Shown here: piece by piece, positions 21,487-30,870 of the stretch | Layout of the letters: the number at the start of each line of letters is the position of its first letter | How positions within the stretch are numbered: position 1 is the stretch's first letter | Origin: Candidatus Poribacteria bacterium | GTDB taxonomy: Bacteria > Poribacteria > WGA-4E > WGA-3G | Assembly: GCA_026710795.1 (NCBI GenBank) | Contig: JAPOQK010000001.1 | Location: forward strand, 1-64,000 | Length of the DNA stretch: 64,000 bases | Direction of reading: 5' to 3' | Notes under the pieces: model-generated | The model's input: the letters and a program-made list of their open reading frames with translations, nothing else | The model's database searches: none | Told to the model about the DNA's origin: nothing | Program-made: the position numbers and the translations under genes

Positions 21487-21516
21487 TTGAAAATCTGTTA
21501 TAGTATGTCGTAAAAT
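21487..21516 (+). promoter_or_regulatory. Possible sigma70 promoter of aroC
   Basis: TTGAAA (21487-21492), 18-bp spacer, TAAAAT (21511-21516), about 65 bp before the aroC start. Other AT-rich hexamers overlap it, so the exact choice is uncertain. Confidence 0.4.
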
Positions 21517-21580
21517 ATGTGAATTATACACTTGATAAAATATACGCACACTTGAATGCGTGCCTGTCAGGATAAAGTAA

Positions 21581-22654
21581 ATGAACACTTTCGGACACCT
21601 ATTTCGGATTACAACTTGGGGTGAATCACATGGCGGTGCTGTTGGAGTCGTGGTAGATGGATGCCCTCCACAGATTGACATTGATAAATCCGCAATACAA
21701 TATGAACTCAATCGTCGAAGACCGGGACAAAGCCATCTCACTACACCGCGTCAGGAGGAAGATGTTGTTGAGATACTCTCTGGCGTGTTTGAAGGAAAAA
21801 GCCTCGGCAGTCCTATTTCTATGTTGGTATGGAATAAGGACGCACGTCCTGCAGCCTACGAACACCTAAAAGATTTATACCGACCCTCACATGCTGACTT
21901 TACATATCAACAGAAATATGGCATTCGGAACTGGCAAGGAGGCGGCAGAGCAAGCGCACGAGAAACTATAGGACGTGTTGCCGCTGGTGCAATCGCAAAA
22001 GAGATCCTACGGGTGCAGTGTGAAACAGAAACATTGGCGTATGTCAAACAGATTCATACCCTTGAAGCCACAGTAGCTTCAGACACGGTTACGCTTGATG
22101 ATATTGAAGCAAGTCCAGTTCGGTGTCCCGACCCAATTGTCAGTCCGAAGATGGCGGAACGTATCGATCAGGCACGTCGTGATCAGGATTCACTCGGTGG
22201 TATAATTGAATCGGTTTGCCGTAATGTTCCCGCCGGTCTTGGTGAACCTATCTTTGACAAACTCAAGGCAGATTTAGCAAAGGCGATGATGTCTCTACCC
22301 GCAACGATGGGATTCCAAATCGGGTCAGGTTTTGACGGTATTACCATGACAGGTTCTGAACACAATGACGAATTCTACAACAATTCAGGACAGATTCGAA
22401 CTCGCACAAACAATTCAGGGGGTACACAAGGAGGAATATCCAATGGCGAAAATATCTTGTTCCAAGTTGCTTTTAAACCGACAGCAACGATTGGTAAGCC
22501 TCAGCAGACTGTTGATATGGACGGAAATGAAGTTACTTTAGAAGCAAGTGGTCGGCACGACCCATGCGTGTTAGTACGTGCACCCGCGATTGTAGAGGCA
22601 ATGGCTGCACTTGTTCTGACAGATCATCTACTACGACACAAGGCAAAATCCTAA
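21581..22654 (+). CDS. aroC: Chorismate synthase
   Basis: 357 residues, the usual length. It converts EPSP to chorismate with reduced FMN, the last shikimate-pathway step. The N-terminal signature [20 protein letters not shown] is intact, as are [20 protein letters not shown] and the C-terminal [20 protein letters not shown] with the active-site His/Asp region. No other aro gene is near. It is followed 11 nt later by mgtE (ATG 22666), probably in the same transcript though unrelated in function. Confidence 0.97.
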   Translation: MNTFGHLFRITTWGESHGGAVGVVVDGCPPQIDIDKSAIQYELNRRRPGQSHLTTPRQEEDVVEILSGVFEGKSLGSPISMLVWNKDARPAAYEHLKDLYRPSHADFTYQQKYGIRNWQGGGRASARETIGRVAAGAIAKEILRVQCETETLAYVKQIHTLEATVASDTVTLDDIEASPVRCPDPIVSPKMAERIDQARRDQDSLGGIIESVCRNVPAGLGEPIFDKLKADLAKAMMSLPATMGFQIGSGFDGITMTGSEHNDEFYNNSGQIRTRTNNSGGTQGGISNGENILFQVAFKPTATIGKPQQTVDMDGNEVTLEASGRHDPCVLVRAPAIVEAMAALVLTDHLLRHKAKS

Positions 22655-22665
22655 GAGATACTTGC

Positions 22666-24054
22666 ATGGAAGGTCAAACAATCATTAAAACACAAGATGT
22701 TGATGAGTTGTTAATCTCAACCGTTGTTCGTTTGATCCAACGACGTGCTTTCCCTAACCTTCGTAACATAATTGCTAAAACGCATTCGGCAGACATCGCA
22801 CGTTGGTTTCCGAGACTCCGTCCTGAAGCAAAAAGTAGCCTATTTACACTGCTAATTGAAGAAAAACGGATGGGAGAGGTGCTGTGTGACCTGAATACTA
22901 CAGATATTGACGAATTTGTTGAAGAAACAGAAGCATCAACCGTTGCAAGTGTCTTGCACACAATGCCTGCAGACGATGTTACACGAATTCTCTCCGACCT
23001 TCCTGAAGAGAAAAAGGAGGAACTGCTTAATCTCATTGAAGGTGCAAATTCAGAAGATATAGAACGGCTTCTTGAATATGAGGAGAAAACAGCGGGAGCT
23101 ATTATGTCACCGAATTACTTCGCACTGCTTCAAGAGACAACAGCTTCTGAAGCAACCGAGATGATTCGGGAACTGACTGAAGTAGAAATACCACCGATTA
23201 CTTTCTATGTTTATGTTGTTGACGAAGATAATAAGTTGAAAGGAGTTCTATCGTTACGGCAGTTGGTGCAGACAAAGCCGGATACCCCGCTGAAGGATTT
23301 GATGACATCAAACCTATATACTGTTCACACAGATATGCTACAAGAAACAGTTGCTCGTGCGGTGGCTCGGTACAACTTACTCGCTATACCGGTAATCAAT
23401 CACATCGGACAATTAGTTGGTGTTGTTACAATTGATGATGTTGTTGATGTTATCCGAGAAGAGAATACTGAAGATATGCTCAAGATGGCGGGTACCGGTG
23501 ATGTAGATATTACCTCACGTTCTATTCTTAGACATACTCGTGCACGTTTACCATGGTTGCTTGCAAGTTTTGGTGGAGGATTACTCGCTGTTTATGTCAT
23601 CGGAATTTTTGAAACGCAATTGAAAGAGGTAGCTGCCTTAGCAGCGTTTATCCCCGTGATCATGGGAATGGGAGGAAACATAGGCACACAATCCTCTACC
23701 ATCATTGTCCGAAGTATAGCTATTGGAGAAGTCAGCATAAAAGACACTTGGCGTGTGTTGTGGCGTGAATTTAGCACTGGGGCATTACTCGGAATAACTT
23801 ATGGAGTATTACTCGGTGGGTTTGCCGGTCTCTTTCCACATTTCCGAGAATATGCATGGAAATTGCCACTTGTTGTCGCGCTTGCTATCTTCGTGAACAT
23901 GATTATTGCAGCAACAGTAGGAACAATCATACCCATGTTTTTCAAACGTGTCCAGATTGACCCCGCAGTTGCTACGGGACCATTCGTTACAACTGCAATT
24001 GATGTAATCGGTATTTTTACCTATTTTTTGTTAGCAAAAGTTTTTCTTTTTTAG
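22666..24054 (+). CDS. mgtE: Magnesium transporter MgtE
   Basis: 462 residues from ATG 22666; an in-frame GTG-type start 34 codons earlier would overlap aroC and encodes no family sequence. Order: an N-terminal MgtE helical domain (about 25-120), two CBS domains (about 130-255, with AGAIMSPNY and DLMTSNLYTV), then five membrane helices (~285-462). The pore-region motif IPVIMGMGGNIGTQSSTI is clear. MgtE is a Mg2+-gated Mg2+ channel of the inner membrane. The neighbouring genes (CHAD, ROK kinase, possible VTC/CYTH-like) would all deal with Mg-bound polyanions, a suggestive but unproven link. Confidence 0.95.
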   Translation: MEGQTIIKTQDVDELLISTVVRLIQRRAFPNLRNIIAKTHSADIARWFPRLRPEAKSSLFTLLIEEKRMGEVLCDLNTTDIDEFVEETEASTVASVLHTMPADDVTRILSDLPEEKKEELLNLIEGANSEDIERLLEYEEKTAGAIMSPNYFALLQETTASEATEMIRELTEVEIPPITFYVYVVDEDNKLKGVLSLRQLVQTKPDTPLKDLMTSNLYTVHTDMLQETVARAVARYNLLAIPVINHIGQLVGVVTIDDVVDVIREENTEDMLKMAGTGDVDITSRSILRHTRARLPWLLASFGGGLLAVYVIGIFETQLKEVAALAAFIPVIMGMGGNIGTQSSTIIVRSIAIGEVSIKDTWRVLWREFSTGALLGITYGVLLGGFAGLFPHFREYAWKLPLVVALAIFVNMIIAATVGTIIPMFFKRVQIDPAVATGPFVTTAIDVIGIFTYFLLAKVFLF

Positions 24055-24112
24055 ATTTCGATGTAGAGATAAGGGAAATCAACCTTTTCCCCACGTTTTG
24101 GAGGATGTCATA

Positions 24113-24586
24113 ATGAGTACAGCAATTGAAATCAGAGGTATCGCACCAGAAAAGACTTTAGAAACTTGTGCTCAACAAATTATAGTAGGATATTTTCACG
24201 AGATGATGTCTCACAAATCAGGGGCAAGCGATGGTACTGATATTGAATTCGTCCATGATATGCGTGTTGCCTCACGTCGGTTACGCGCCGCAATGGGCAA
24301 CTTCGCGGACTGTTTTGAAAATGAACCGTTCAAAAAATACTACAAACAGATAAGAACGATTACACAAACTATGGGAACTGTCCGAGATCTTGATGTCCTG
24401 ATTGTGCATTTTCAGAACGAATTAAAGACTCTATCAGTCCTTGAACAAAATGATGTTAAAGGATTGATTGAACATCTACAGCAGAAATGTGAAGAAGCAC
24501 GAAAGCCGATGTTAGAGCTATTTACAGAACTTGACGCAAGTGATTTTGAAAAACAATTTCTGACGTTCTTTGAGGCAGATGAATGA
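24113..24586 (+). CDS. CHAD-domain protein, N-terminal half
   Basis: 157 residues from ATG 24113, which has GGAGG eight nt upstream (the TTG at 24098 would overlap that site). It contains the first helical repeat of a CHAD domain: the conserved HDMRVASRRLRAAMGNF (about 44-60) and TMGTVRDLDVLI. CHAD domains bind polyphosphate through their basic helices. The ORF stops where a usual CHAD protein would continue into its second repeat, which is supplied by the next ORF. This is either a natural two-gene split or a frameshift. Confidence 0.82.
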   Translation: MSTAIEIRGIAPEKTLETCAQQIIVGYFHEMMSHKSGASDGTDIEFVHDMRVASRRLRAAMGNFADCFENEPFKKYYKQIRTITQTMGTVRDLDVLIVHFQNELKTLSVLEQNDVKGLIEHLQQKCEEARKPMLELFTELDASDFEKQFLTFFEADE

Positions 24587-24587
24587 A

Positions 24588-25052
24588 ATGGCAAAACCAC
24601 GAAAAATCACAGGACTCAAACCAGAACAGAATTATCGGACCAATGCGCGTATCATCCTGCCACAGAAGGTTGAAGAGGTATACAGTTGGGAGCAGTTTAT
24701 TCAGGACCCAGAACGACGTGAAGAACTACACAACATGCGAATTTCCATAAAAAGACTGCGATATACGATGGAGTTTTTTGCTGTTAACTACGATACTCAT
24801 TTTGATGATTTTCTTACAACTATTATAGATTTACAAGATATACTTGGAGATATTCACGATAGTGATGTCGTCTTAGAGGTTCTAATGAATTACAAAATAG
24901 GTGTTCAGTCAACTGAGTTGCCTGGGGTTGATACACTTATTACGCGCACCCAAGATACTCGTAATACTGACTATGATAGATTTCTAAAGAAATGGCAACA
25001 ATTATCAGAAGCAGGCTTTAAACAGAAACTCCTTGAAATTATTGCTTCATAG
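24588..25052 (+). CDS. CHAD-domain protein, C-terminal half
   Basis: 154 residues. It carries the second CHAD repeat: ELHNMRISIKRLRYTMEFF (about 42-60) and LQDILGDIHDSDVVLEVL, with the conserved His, Arg and Lys residues. ATG 24588 begins 1 nt after the TGA of the first half; another ATG (24579) overlaps it, so translational re-initiation is likely. Together the two ORFs add up to one normal CHAD domain (~310 residues). Confidence 0.82.
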   Translation: MAKPRKITGLKPEQNYRTNARIILPQKVEEVYSWEQFIQDPERREELHNMRISIKRLRYTMEFFAVNYDTHFDDFLTTIIDLQDILGDIHDSDVVLEVLMNYKIGVQSTELPGVDTLITRTQDTRNTDYDRFLKKWQQLSEAGFKQKLLEIIAS

Positions 25053-25097
25053 AAATCTGATTTTTTGACGTAGACCTATTAAACAAAGGAAATAAAG

Positions 25098-26072
25098 ATG
25101 AACACAAATGTTGTTGGCGTAGATATGGGTGGGACCAAGATTCTCTCCGCAGTTGTTGATGCAGAAGGTAATATCTTATCTACAGCCAAAGTGCCAACAC
25201 AAGCGAAAGACGATACGTCCATCGTTATTGATCGGATTGCAGAGTGTATCCGAGAGGCTTTTCAAGAATCGGGTGTCGCACCGGATTCTATTCAGGCAAT
25301 CGGTATTGGCGCACCGGGACCGCTTGATCCGGAAACAGGGATTGTGATTTTCGCTCCGAATCTTGGATGGAAGGACGTACCACTCAAAACAGAGTTAGAA
25401 TCACGTATCGGAATTCCAACATTCGTTGACAATGATGTGAACGTTGGAACCCTCGGTGAACACACATTCGGTGCAGGAAAAGGTATACAAAACCTTGTCG
25501 GGATTTTTGTTGGGACTGGTATTGGTGGAGGTATTATTCTAAACGGTGAACTTTTTCACGGGGCAAGTAAGACTGCTGGTGAAATTGGGCATATTATTGT
25601 TAAAGCAGATGGTCCCAAATGTGGTTGTGGTACACGTGGATGCTTAGAAGCACTTGCGAGTCGAACTGCAATGACAAAAGCATTTCAAAAAGCAATACTG
25701 AAAAAAGGGAAAAAAAGTATCCTTACAAAACTTACCGATGGTGATCTCGGACTAATTCGCAGCGGCACCTTAGCTAAGGCACTACGAAGTAAGGATAAAT
25801 TGACTCTCAAAGTCTTCAAACAGACAACGAAATATCTTGGTGTCGGTATCGGTTCTATTGTGAATTTCTTGAATCCAGACATGATTGTTCTTGGCGGTGG
25901 TGTTGTAGAAGCACTCGACGATAAATTCATAGACGATATTCGCAAAGCCGCTAAAAAGTACGCACTACCTGATACATTAAAAGGAGTTCAGATTGTGAGT
26001 GCACAACTTGGGGATGATGCTGGTGTGCTTGGCGCAGCCGCATTGGCAAGACAAAGACTCAAAGATGGATAG
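25098..26072 (+). CDS. ROK-family sugar kinase (glucokinase-like)
   Basis: 324 residues. N-terminal phosphate-binding motif GVDMGGTKILSAVVD, the sugar-binding/catalytic region GIGAPGPLDP and FVDNDVNVGTLGE (catalytic Asp), a second glycine-rich motif GIFVGTGIGGGI, EIGHI, and the ROK zinc motif CGCGTRGCLEALAS (about 176-189). Most ROK kinases use ATP on glucose or N-acetylated sugars; some use polyphosphate. An unusually Lys-rich insert (about 198-215, FQKAILKKGKKSILTK) is present. The neighbouring CHAD genes make a polyphosphate link worth testing, but the sequence alone does not settle the phosphate donor. Confidence 0.9.
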   Translation: MNTNVVGVDMGGTKILSAVVDAEGNILSTAKVPTQAKDDTSIVIDRIAECIREAFQESGVAPDSIQAIGIGAPGPLDPETGIVIFAPNLGWKDVPLKTELESRIGIPTFVDNDVNVGTLGEHTFGAGKGIQNLVGIFVGTGIGGGIILNGELFHGASKTAGEIGHIIVKADGPKCGCGTRGCLEALASRTAMTKAFQKAILKKGKKSILTKLTDGDLGLIRSGTLAKALRSKDKLTLKVFKQTTKYLGVGIGSIVNFLNPDMIVLGGGVVEALDDKFIDDIRKAAKKYALPDTLKGVQIVSAQLGDDAGVLGAAALARQRLKDG

Positions 26073-26118
26073 ATCTTAGGTTCGGATTGAAGGTCTATTA
26101 TCAGGGGAGGATGGAGCC

Positions 26119-27798
26119 ATGTTAGTAGATGATAATAGAGAAGAACATCGGATGATGATATTTGGTAACGATAGTCGTCCCGTGCAGGAACGGTTAATCG
26201 TTAATAATATGGCAAACGATCACGGTATTCTGGCACAAAAGGTGCATGAGGAATCCTATACGGTGACTCTGTATGCCCTACTGAAGGACTACGGTCTCAC
26301 GCCTGTCTTTCGTATCAAGCCGCGCATCCGGTTCCACCGATCCAGTTACGACAACCTATCATCAAGTGCCCCACTTCAATATAGTCTTGATGACATCATC
26401 CACTTCGCGGAACTCAAGCGTGGGACGGTATTGATAGAGAAGATTGACGACAAAAAATTGGCTGAAATCCTCGGAGATGCTCCGACCCTTGCAGGAATGA
26501 CAGACGATCCTGCTTTACAACTTGTTTCGCAACGTGATGTTTCACTCCGAAATCCACCTTTCAAGACGAAAACAAAGGTTTTTGGAAAGAGTGAGGACGA
26601 AGGGGTGGAAGAGGCAGGTATTCCGATCGGGTCGTTCCTTGATGCGCTCAATCAACCCCAAAGGACCGAGAAAATCTTCAGTAAATACTCGCGCGGAAGT
26701 GAGTTTGCACAGGATTTACGCAAGGCTTTGGCTCCCTACGAAACTTATGAGTTCCAATTTGGTCTGTATTCTCGATATGAAAGACGTGATTGTGTCTTGG
26801 CAGGAGGTGATGCGGAAACGAGTGGGTATTACCGCGCAACCTTTGATCCGTGGACTGCACTCGGATATATCCGCCCCAGTGGAGATAAGCAGCAGTTCCA
26901 AATCCTCGCACACGAACGCGGCACCAGATGGGAACACAAAGTTATGTTGGAATTACTTGATGCTGATACTCTTCAGCGACTCGCTACTGAAATTCCGAAA
27001 CTCCGCAGCGAATATCTCATCGGACGGGTATTGTCCAAAAGCCAAACGGCATTGACGCGCTTGGCACAACTCCGAAAATCACAACTAAGTCTCACAACCG
27101 ATTTGGATACAGGGTATACACTTCAGTTAGAGATACCTATTCCAGATAAACGGTTCACAGTGATTGACCATCGCAGAAATTTACGATCTGCGTTTAATGG
27201 AAATGGGAATTACCAGCTCCACCCGCTAAATGGTGAATTTGTTGAAAAACACCTCAACTTAGCGAAGGGTACCCGAGATGGAGTTCTATGGACACTTGAC
27301 AACGTTGACTTGCTGACAGGTCCTCCGCCAATTACCGAACAGGATACTGAATTGCCTATTTCTAAAATACTGCATCAAAACAGGTTCGTAGTCCGTTCAG
27401 CAGAGGAACTCAGAGAACGTCTCCCAAAGAACGGATTTGAGAAGTGTTGGAACGAATCTATTGACGAAGGCGGTTATACTATCCTCAATCAAACTACCGG
27501 TAGAGTTTATTCCGTGAGTTACGGACGTAAGATTACGGGTAGTATCCACGAAGGAAATCTTATCAAAGGAGAAGGTGATCAGTATCTTTCAATTGAATAC
27601 TTAGGGGTAGATCCCTGCCGTTCAGTGACATCACGGTTTGAAGTGCCTGAGGATCAACAACGAAGCTTCTTTGATAGACTATTTAGAAGAGAACCTGTTC
27701 CATCTTTCTATAATCAACTTATCCAAACCGAGACACAGGTCATTGATGAGATGAAAACGCTCGCGCGCTACTGCAAAGACAAACTGAAGATTCCATAA
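26119..27798 (+). CDS. Unknown protein, possibly VTC/CYTH-like
   Basis: 559 residues, no signal or membrane segment. I do not firmly recognise it. About residues 210-290 read like a triphosphate-tunnel (VTC/CYTH) domain: LYSRYERRDCVLAG, YYRATFDPWTALGYIRPSG and a strand with acidic residues, KVMLELLDAD, that would match the EVK-type strand. The N-terminal ~200 and C-terminal ~200 residues are unassigned. It follows the CHAD pair and the ROK kinase; VTC/CYTH and CHAD domains are often fused or linked, which supports but does not prove the reading. The start ATG 26119 has GGGGAGG 13 nt upstream; the spacing is long. Confidence 0.6.
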   Translation: MLVDDNREEHRMMIFGNDSRPVQERLIVNNMANDHGILAQKVHEESYTVTLYALLKDYGLTPVFRIKPRIRFHRSSYDNLSSSAPLQYSLDDIIHFAELKRGTVLIEKIDDKKLAEILGDAPTLAGMTDDPALQLVSQRDVSLRNPPFKTKTKVFGKSEDEGVEEAGIPIGSFLDALNQPQRTEKIFSKYSRGSEFAQDLRKALAPYETYEFQFGLYSRYERRDCVLAGGDAETSGYYRATFDPWTALGYIRPSGDKQQFQILAHERGTRWEHKVMLELLDADTLQRLATEIPKLRSEYLIGRVLSKSQTALTRLAQLRKSQLSLTTDLDTGYTLQLEIPIPDKRFTVIDHRRNLRSAFNGNGNYQLHPLNGEFVEKHLNLAKGTRDGVLWTLDNVDLLTGPPPITEQDTELPISKILHQNRFVVRSAEELRERLPKNGFEKCWNESIDEGGYTILNQTTGRVYSVSYGRKITGSIHEGNLIKGEGDQYLSIEYLGVDPCRSVTSRFEVPEDQQRSFFDRLFRREPVPSFYNQLIQTETQVIDEMKTLARYCKDKLKIP

Positions 27799-27868
27799 AT
27801 TTACACCCATTACAGATACCGTGGTTGAGAATGGTCCAGATAATGGAGCGTCTCCAAAAGGAAAATTG

Positions 27869-28696
27869 ATGCCAAACCGCAAAAAAGTCCTCGTCACAGG
27901 TGCAGCAGGCTATATCGCAGGACGGATGCTGCCAGCATTTCGTGAACGTTACGATCTTATCCTACTTGACATGAGAACAACAAATCGACAAGGTGAAGAG
28001 GTAGAAGGTCTTGAAATAGTTGACGTTAGCGACCCCGACCGTAAGTTATATAAGCACTATTTTGAAGGTGTTGACGCAGTCGTTCATTGTGCATTCCAAG
28101 GCGGAGGTTTTGAAAACGAACTCAACAACATTCAGATGGCATACAACGTCTACCACACCAGTTGGGAAACCGATGTCCGGCGCGTCGTTGTCTGTAGTTC
28201 AAATCATGCCGCAGATTATTACGAAAAACTCATCTGGACAGGCAAATGGGACTTCGTAACACCAGATATGCGTCCATTGTCAGATAACTTCTACGGGTGG
28301 GCAAAAGAGGCATACGAACATCTCGGGTTTGTTTTTGCTACTGGATTTAGAAAGAGTAAGAAGCTACAGAATGTGCAGATCCGTATCGGTGCTCCGCGAG
28401 AGACGGATTTGAATGACATCACAGCGGACAATTATCATAAGATGCACCGTGCACTCGGGGCATACTTGAGTGTGCGTGATCAGGTTCAACTCTTCGTCAA
28501 GAGCATTGAGACAGAAAGTATAGAGGATGAAAACGGAATCCCCTTCCAGATTTTCTACGGTATCAGCGACAACTCACATAAGTTCTGGAGTATCACCAAT
28601 GCACGAGAGGTGATTGACTACGAACCTGATGATAACAGTGAATTCCGTTTTGCCAAACGAATTGCAGAAATCCTTAATGAAACTGAAGATGACTAA
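27869..28696 (+). CDS. NAD-dependent epimerase/dehydratase (SDR family, uronate-dehydrogenase-like)
   Basis: 275 residues from ATG 27869, preceded by AAAAGGA; a longer GTG start at 27821 encodes no family sequence. The Rossmann motif VLVTGAAGYIAGRML is at about residues 7-21, VVHCAFQGGG follows the fourth strand, and the catalytic YGWAK is at about 137. The size and layout fit extended SDRs such as uronate dehydrogenase or UDP-sugar epimerases. The downstream gene is an Ldh2-type dehydrogenase with a 36-nt gap, so both may serve one sugar-acid pathway. Confidence 0.85.
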   Translation: MPNRKKVLVTGAAGYIAGRMLPAFRERYDLILLDMRTTNRQGEEVEGLEIVDVSDPDRKLYKHYFEGVDAVVHCAFQGGGFENELNNIQMAYNVYHTSWETDVRRVVVCSSNHAADYYEKLIWTGKWDFVTPDMRPLSDNFYGWAKEAYEHLGFVFATGFRKSKKLQNVQIRIGAPRETDLNDITADNYHKMHRALGAYLSVRDQVQLFVKSIETESIEDENGIPFQIFYGISDNSHKFWSITNAREVIDYEPDDNSEFRFAKRIAEILNETEDD

Positions 28697-28732
28697 TCCC
28701 ACCATATTTTGACATTCACAAAGGACTACCTA

Positions 28733-29755
28733 ATGCCGAATGTCACAGCAGAAGAACTTACCACCATTTGTCTAAATATATTCCAAAAGTTGAATGTTTC
28801 ACCTTATGAAGCAGAAGTGGTAACTCGTTCAATGGTAGATGCGAATCGTGTAGGGCATGATTCACATGGTGTTATCCACCTCCCAAAATATGTGCGTGAA
28901 TTGGAGGAAGAGGTAATCCAACCCAATGCACCAACAGAAATGATACACGAATCGGCATCCATAGCGGTATTGAATGGCAATTGGGGTTTTGGTCCCGTCA
29001 TCGCGACTCGTGCTGTTGAGTTAGCAATTCAGAAGGCAAAGCAAACAGACATCAGTTCGGTTGCTGTTTCCCAGTGCAATGAGGTAGGTAGATTAGGTGG
29101 ATATGCGTGCCTCGCAGCAGAGGCTGAGATGATTGCGTTGCTCATGGCAAACGACCACGGTGGTGGTACCTGCGTAGCACCGCATGGTGGGATTGAAGGA
29201 CGACTCTCAACTAATCCGATTGCGTGTGCAGTGCCAATTGAAGGACAGGATCCGATTGTATTGGACATGTCTACAAGCGTTGTTGCATCAGGGAAGATTC
29301 GTGTCAAGCAGCATGGGAATGAACAACTTCCACAAGGTTGGCTTATCAACATCGATGGAGAACCAACAACAGATGCTGACGATTTCTACGGAATGACTCC
29401 CGCTGCCTTGCTGCCATTTGGTGGTATTGCTGCACATAAAGGGTTTGGACTTAGTGTAATAGTAGACATTCTTGCAGGTGCACTTACAGGTGCGGGATGT
29501 AGCCGTAGTGATGACGCACGTGTTGGCAACGGGTTGTTTGTCTTTGTGATTAACGTCGCGAGTTTTAGGGGGTTTCCGGGGTTTAGTGCTGAGATATGTC
29601 GTTTTATGGAATATATCAAATCGGCAAAGCGCGCAGCTGGTGTTGACGCAATTCAGATGCCGGGAGAACGCGGTTGGGATGAACAACGTAAACGTGAACG
29701 GGAAGGTATTCCAATAGATACGGAGACGTGGCAACAGATTCAAGCACTATTATGA
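28733..29755 (+). CDS. Malate/L-lactate/ureidoglycolate-type dehydrogenase (Ldh2 family)
   Basis: 340 residues from ATG 28733, with AAAGGA upstream; the in-frame TTG-type start at 28709 lacks a site. Ldh2-family features: VGHDSHGVIHLPKYV (catalytic His region, about 39-53), GNWGFGPVIATRA, MANDHGGGTCVAPHGGIEG, the NPIACAVP region and VLDMSTSVVASGKI. These NAD(P)-dependent enzymes act on 2-hydroxy acids and are unrelated to classical LDH. It ends next to, and convergent with, the UgpC-type ATPase. Confidence 0.9.
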   Translation: MPNVTAEELTTICLNIFQKLNVSPYEAEVVTRSMVDANRVGHDSHGVIHLPKYVRELEEEVIQPNAPTEMIHESASIAVLNGNWGFGPVIATRAVELAIQKAKQTDISSVAVSQCNEVGRLGGYACLAAEAEMIALLMANDHGGGTCVAPHGGIEGRLSTNPIACAVPIEGQDPIVLDMSTSVVASGKIRVKQHGNEQLPQGWLINIDGEPTTDADDFYGMTPAALLPFGGIAAHKGFGLSVIVDILAGALTGAGCSRSDDARVGNGLFVFVINVASFRGFPGFSAEICRFMEYIKSAKRAAGVDAIQMPGERGWDEQRKREREGIPIDTETWQQIQALL

Positions 29756-29766
29756 CAAGAATCCAA

Positions 29767-30861
29767 TTATGTGGATGTCAATAAATCACCTGTCTCTGGG
29801 TGGAATAGGTGTGCTTTGTTGATGTCAAAACTGACTGTAAGTGGTGTGTTGTGCTGAGGTAAATCGACGAGATTAGATTGTGCTACAAAGTTGTTCTTTT
29901 CTGTTCGTAGGTATAGTAGCGCATGGTTTCCGAGCGGTTCAACCAACTCAACCTGAGTTATAATCTGATTATTCCCATTCTCACCGACATGAATATCCTC
30001 TGGACGGATTCCAAGCGTTACAGAGTCTCCCGATAGTTCAGTTAAGGCTGACTTTAAATTGGGATTCAAATCAACCGTAAAGTTATCAAACCGCAATTCC
30101 GATGTTCCATCGTTTTGGACAATGTGTGTCTGTATAAAGTTCATCGGTGGTGTGCCGATAAACCCTCCGACAAATTGGTTTGCAGGTTTGTGGTAGAGTG
30201 TTCCCGGATCTGCTATCTGCTGAATTTTCCCCTCATTGAGAACAACAATCTGATCCCCCATCGTCATTGCTTCAACTTGATCATGTGTGACGTAGATAAT
30301 GGTTGCGTTGAGCCGTTCATGGAGACGACTTATTTCCATCCGCATTTGCACGCGCAGCTTCGCATCAAGGTTGCTTAACGGTTCGTCAAATAGAAAAACC
30401 TTCGGCTGGCGAACAATTGCCCTACCGACTGCAACACGCTGACGTTCACCACCTGAAAGATGTTTCGGTTTGCGGTTCAGTAGGTGTGTGATATTGAGTA
30501 TGTCTGCTGCTTTGTTTACGCGATCGTCAATCTCTTGTTTTGGATACTTACGCAGTTTCAAGCCGAATGCCATGTTCTTATACACCGTCATATGCGGATA
30601 GAGGGCATAGTTTTGGAACACCATGGCGATGTCTCTATCTTTCGGTGGGATACCATTTACGCATTCGTCATCTATATAGATGTCACCCTCGGTAATCTCT
30701 TCGAGTCCTGCAATCATTCTCAAGATTGTTGATTTACCACACCCCGACGGTCCGACAAGCACAGTAAACGACTCGTCCAAAATCTGAAAGTTTGCTTTTT
30801 CAACTGCGAGGACATCACCGTCGTATATTTTTGTGACATCTTTCAAATTGACGTGCGCCAT
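29767..30861 (-). CDS. Sugar ABC transporter ATP-binding protein (MsmK/UgpC/MalK type)
   Basis: 364 residues. Walker A GPSGCGKSTILRMIAGLE, Q-loop MVFQNYALYPHMTV, signature LSGGERQRVAVGRAI, Walker B FLFDEPLSNLDAKLR and a C-terminal TOBE/MalK regulatory region (about 240-364) with GGFIGTPPMNF and LGIRPEDI. Such ATPases energise several sugar-uptake permeases and are often encoded apart from them, as here. The upstream neighbour is a small regulatory-like-domain protein; a ~840-bp tandem duplication has one endpoint precisely at this gene's start codon. Confidence 0.93.
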   Translation of the reverse strand: MAHVNLKDVTKIYDGDVLAVEKANFQILDESFTVLVGPSGCGKSTILRMIAGLEEITEGDIYIDDECVNGIPPKDRDIAMVFQNYALYPHMTVYKNMAFGLKLRKYPKQEIDDRVNKAADILNITHLLNRKPKHLSGGERQRVAVGRAIVRQPKVFLFDEPLSNLDAKLRVQMRMEISRLHERLNATIIYVTHDQVEAMTMGDQIVVLNEGKIQQIADPGTLYHKPANQFVGGFIGTPPMNFIQTHIVQNDGTSELRFDNFTVDLNPNLKSALTELSGDSVTLGIRPEDIHVGENGNNQIITQVELVEPLGNHALLYLRTEKNNFVAQSNLVDLPQHNTPLTVSFDINKAHLFHPETGDLLTST

Positions 30862-30870
30862 TGGTTATCC

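Larger units (their letters stand above)
20884..21580. other. Repeat-bearing intergenic region upstream of aroC
   Basis: About 700 bp with no convincing gene. It contains a diverged REP-like element (20991-21018, TCTGTAGGAGCGATCTCCGA), a GTCGGGAATCAGAGTTCCC stretch near 21033, one diverged copy of the three-member repeat family (21217-21275), an inverted pair GTAGGTCGGA / TCCGACCTAC (21313-21347) and the likely aroC promoter. Confidence 0.65.
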
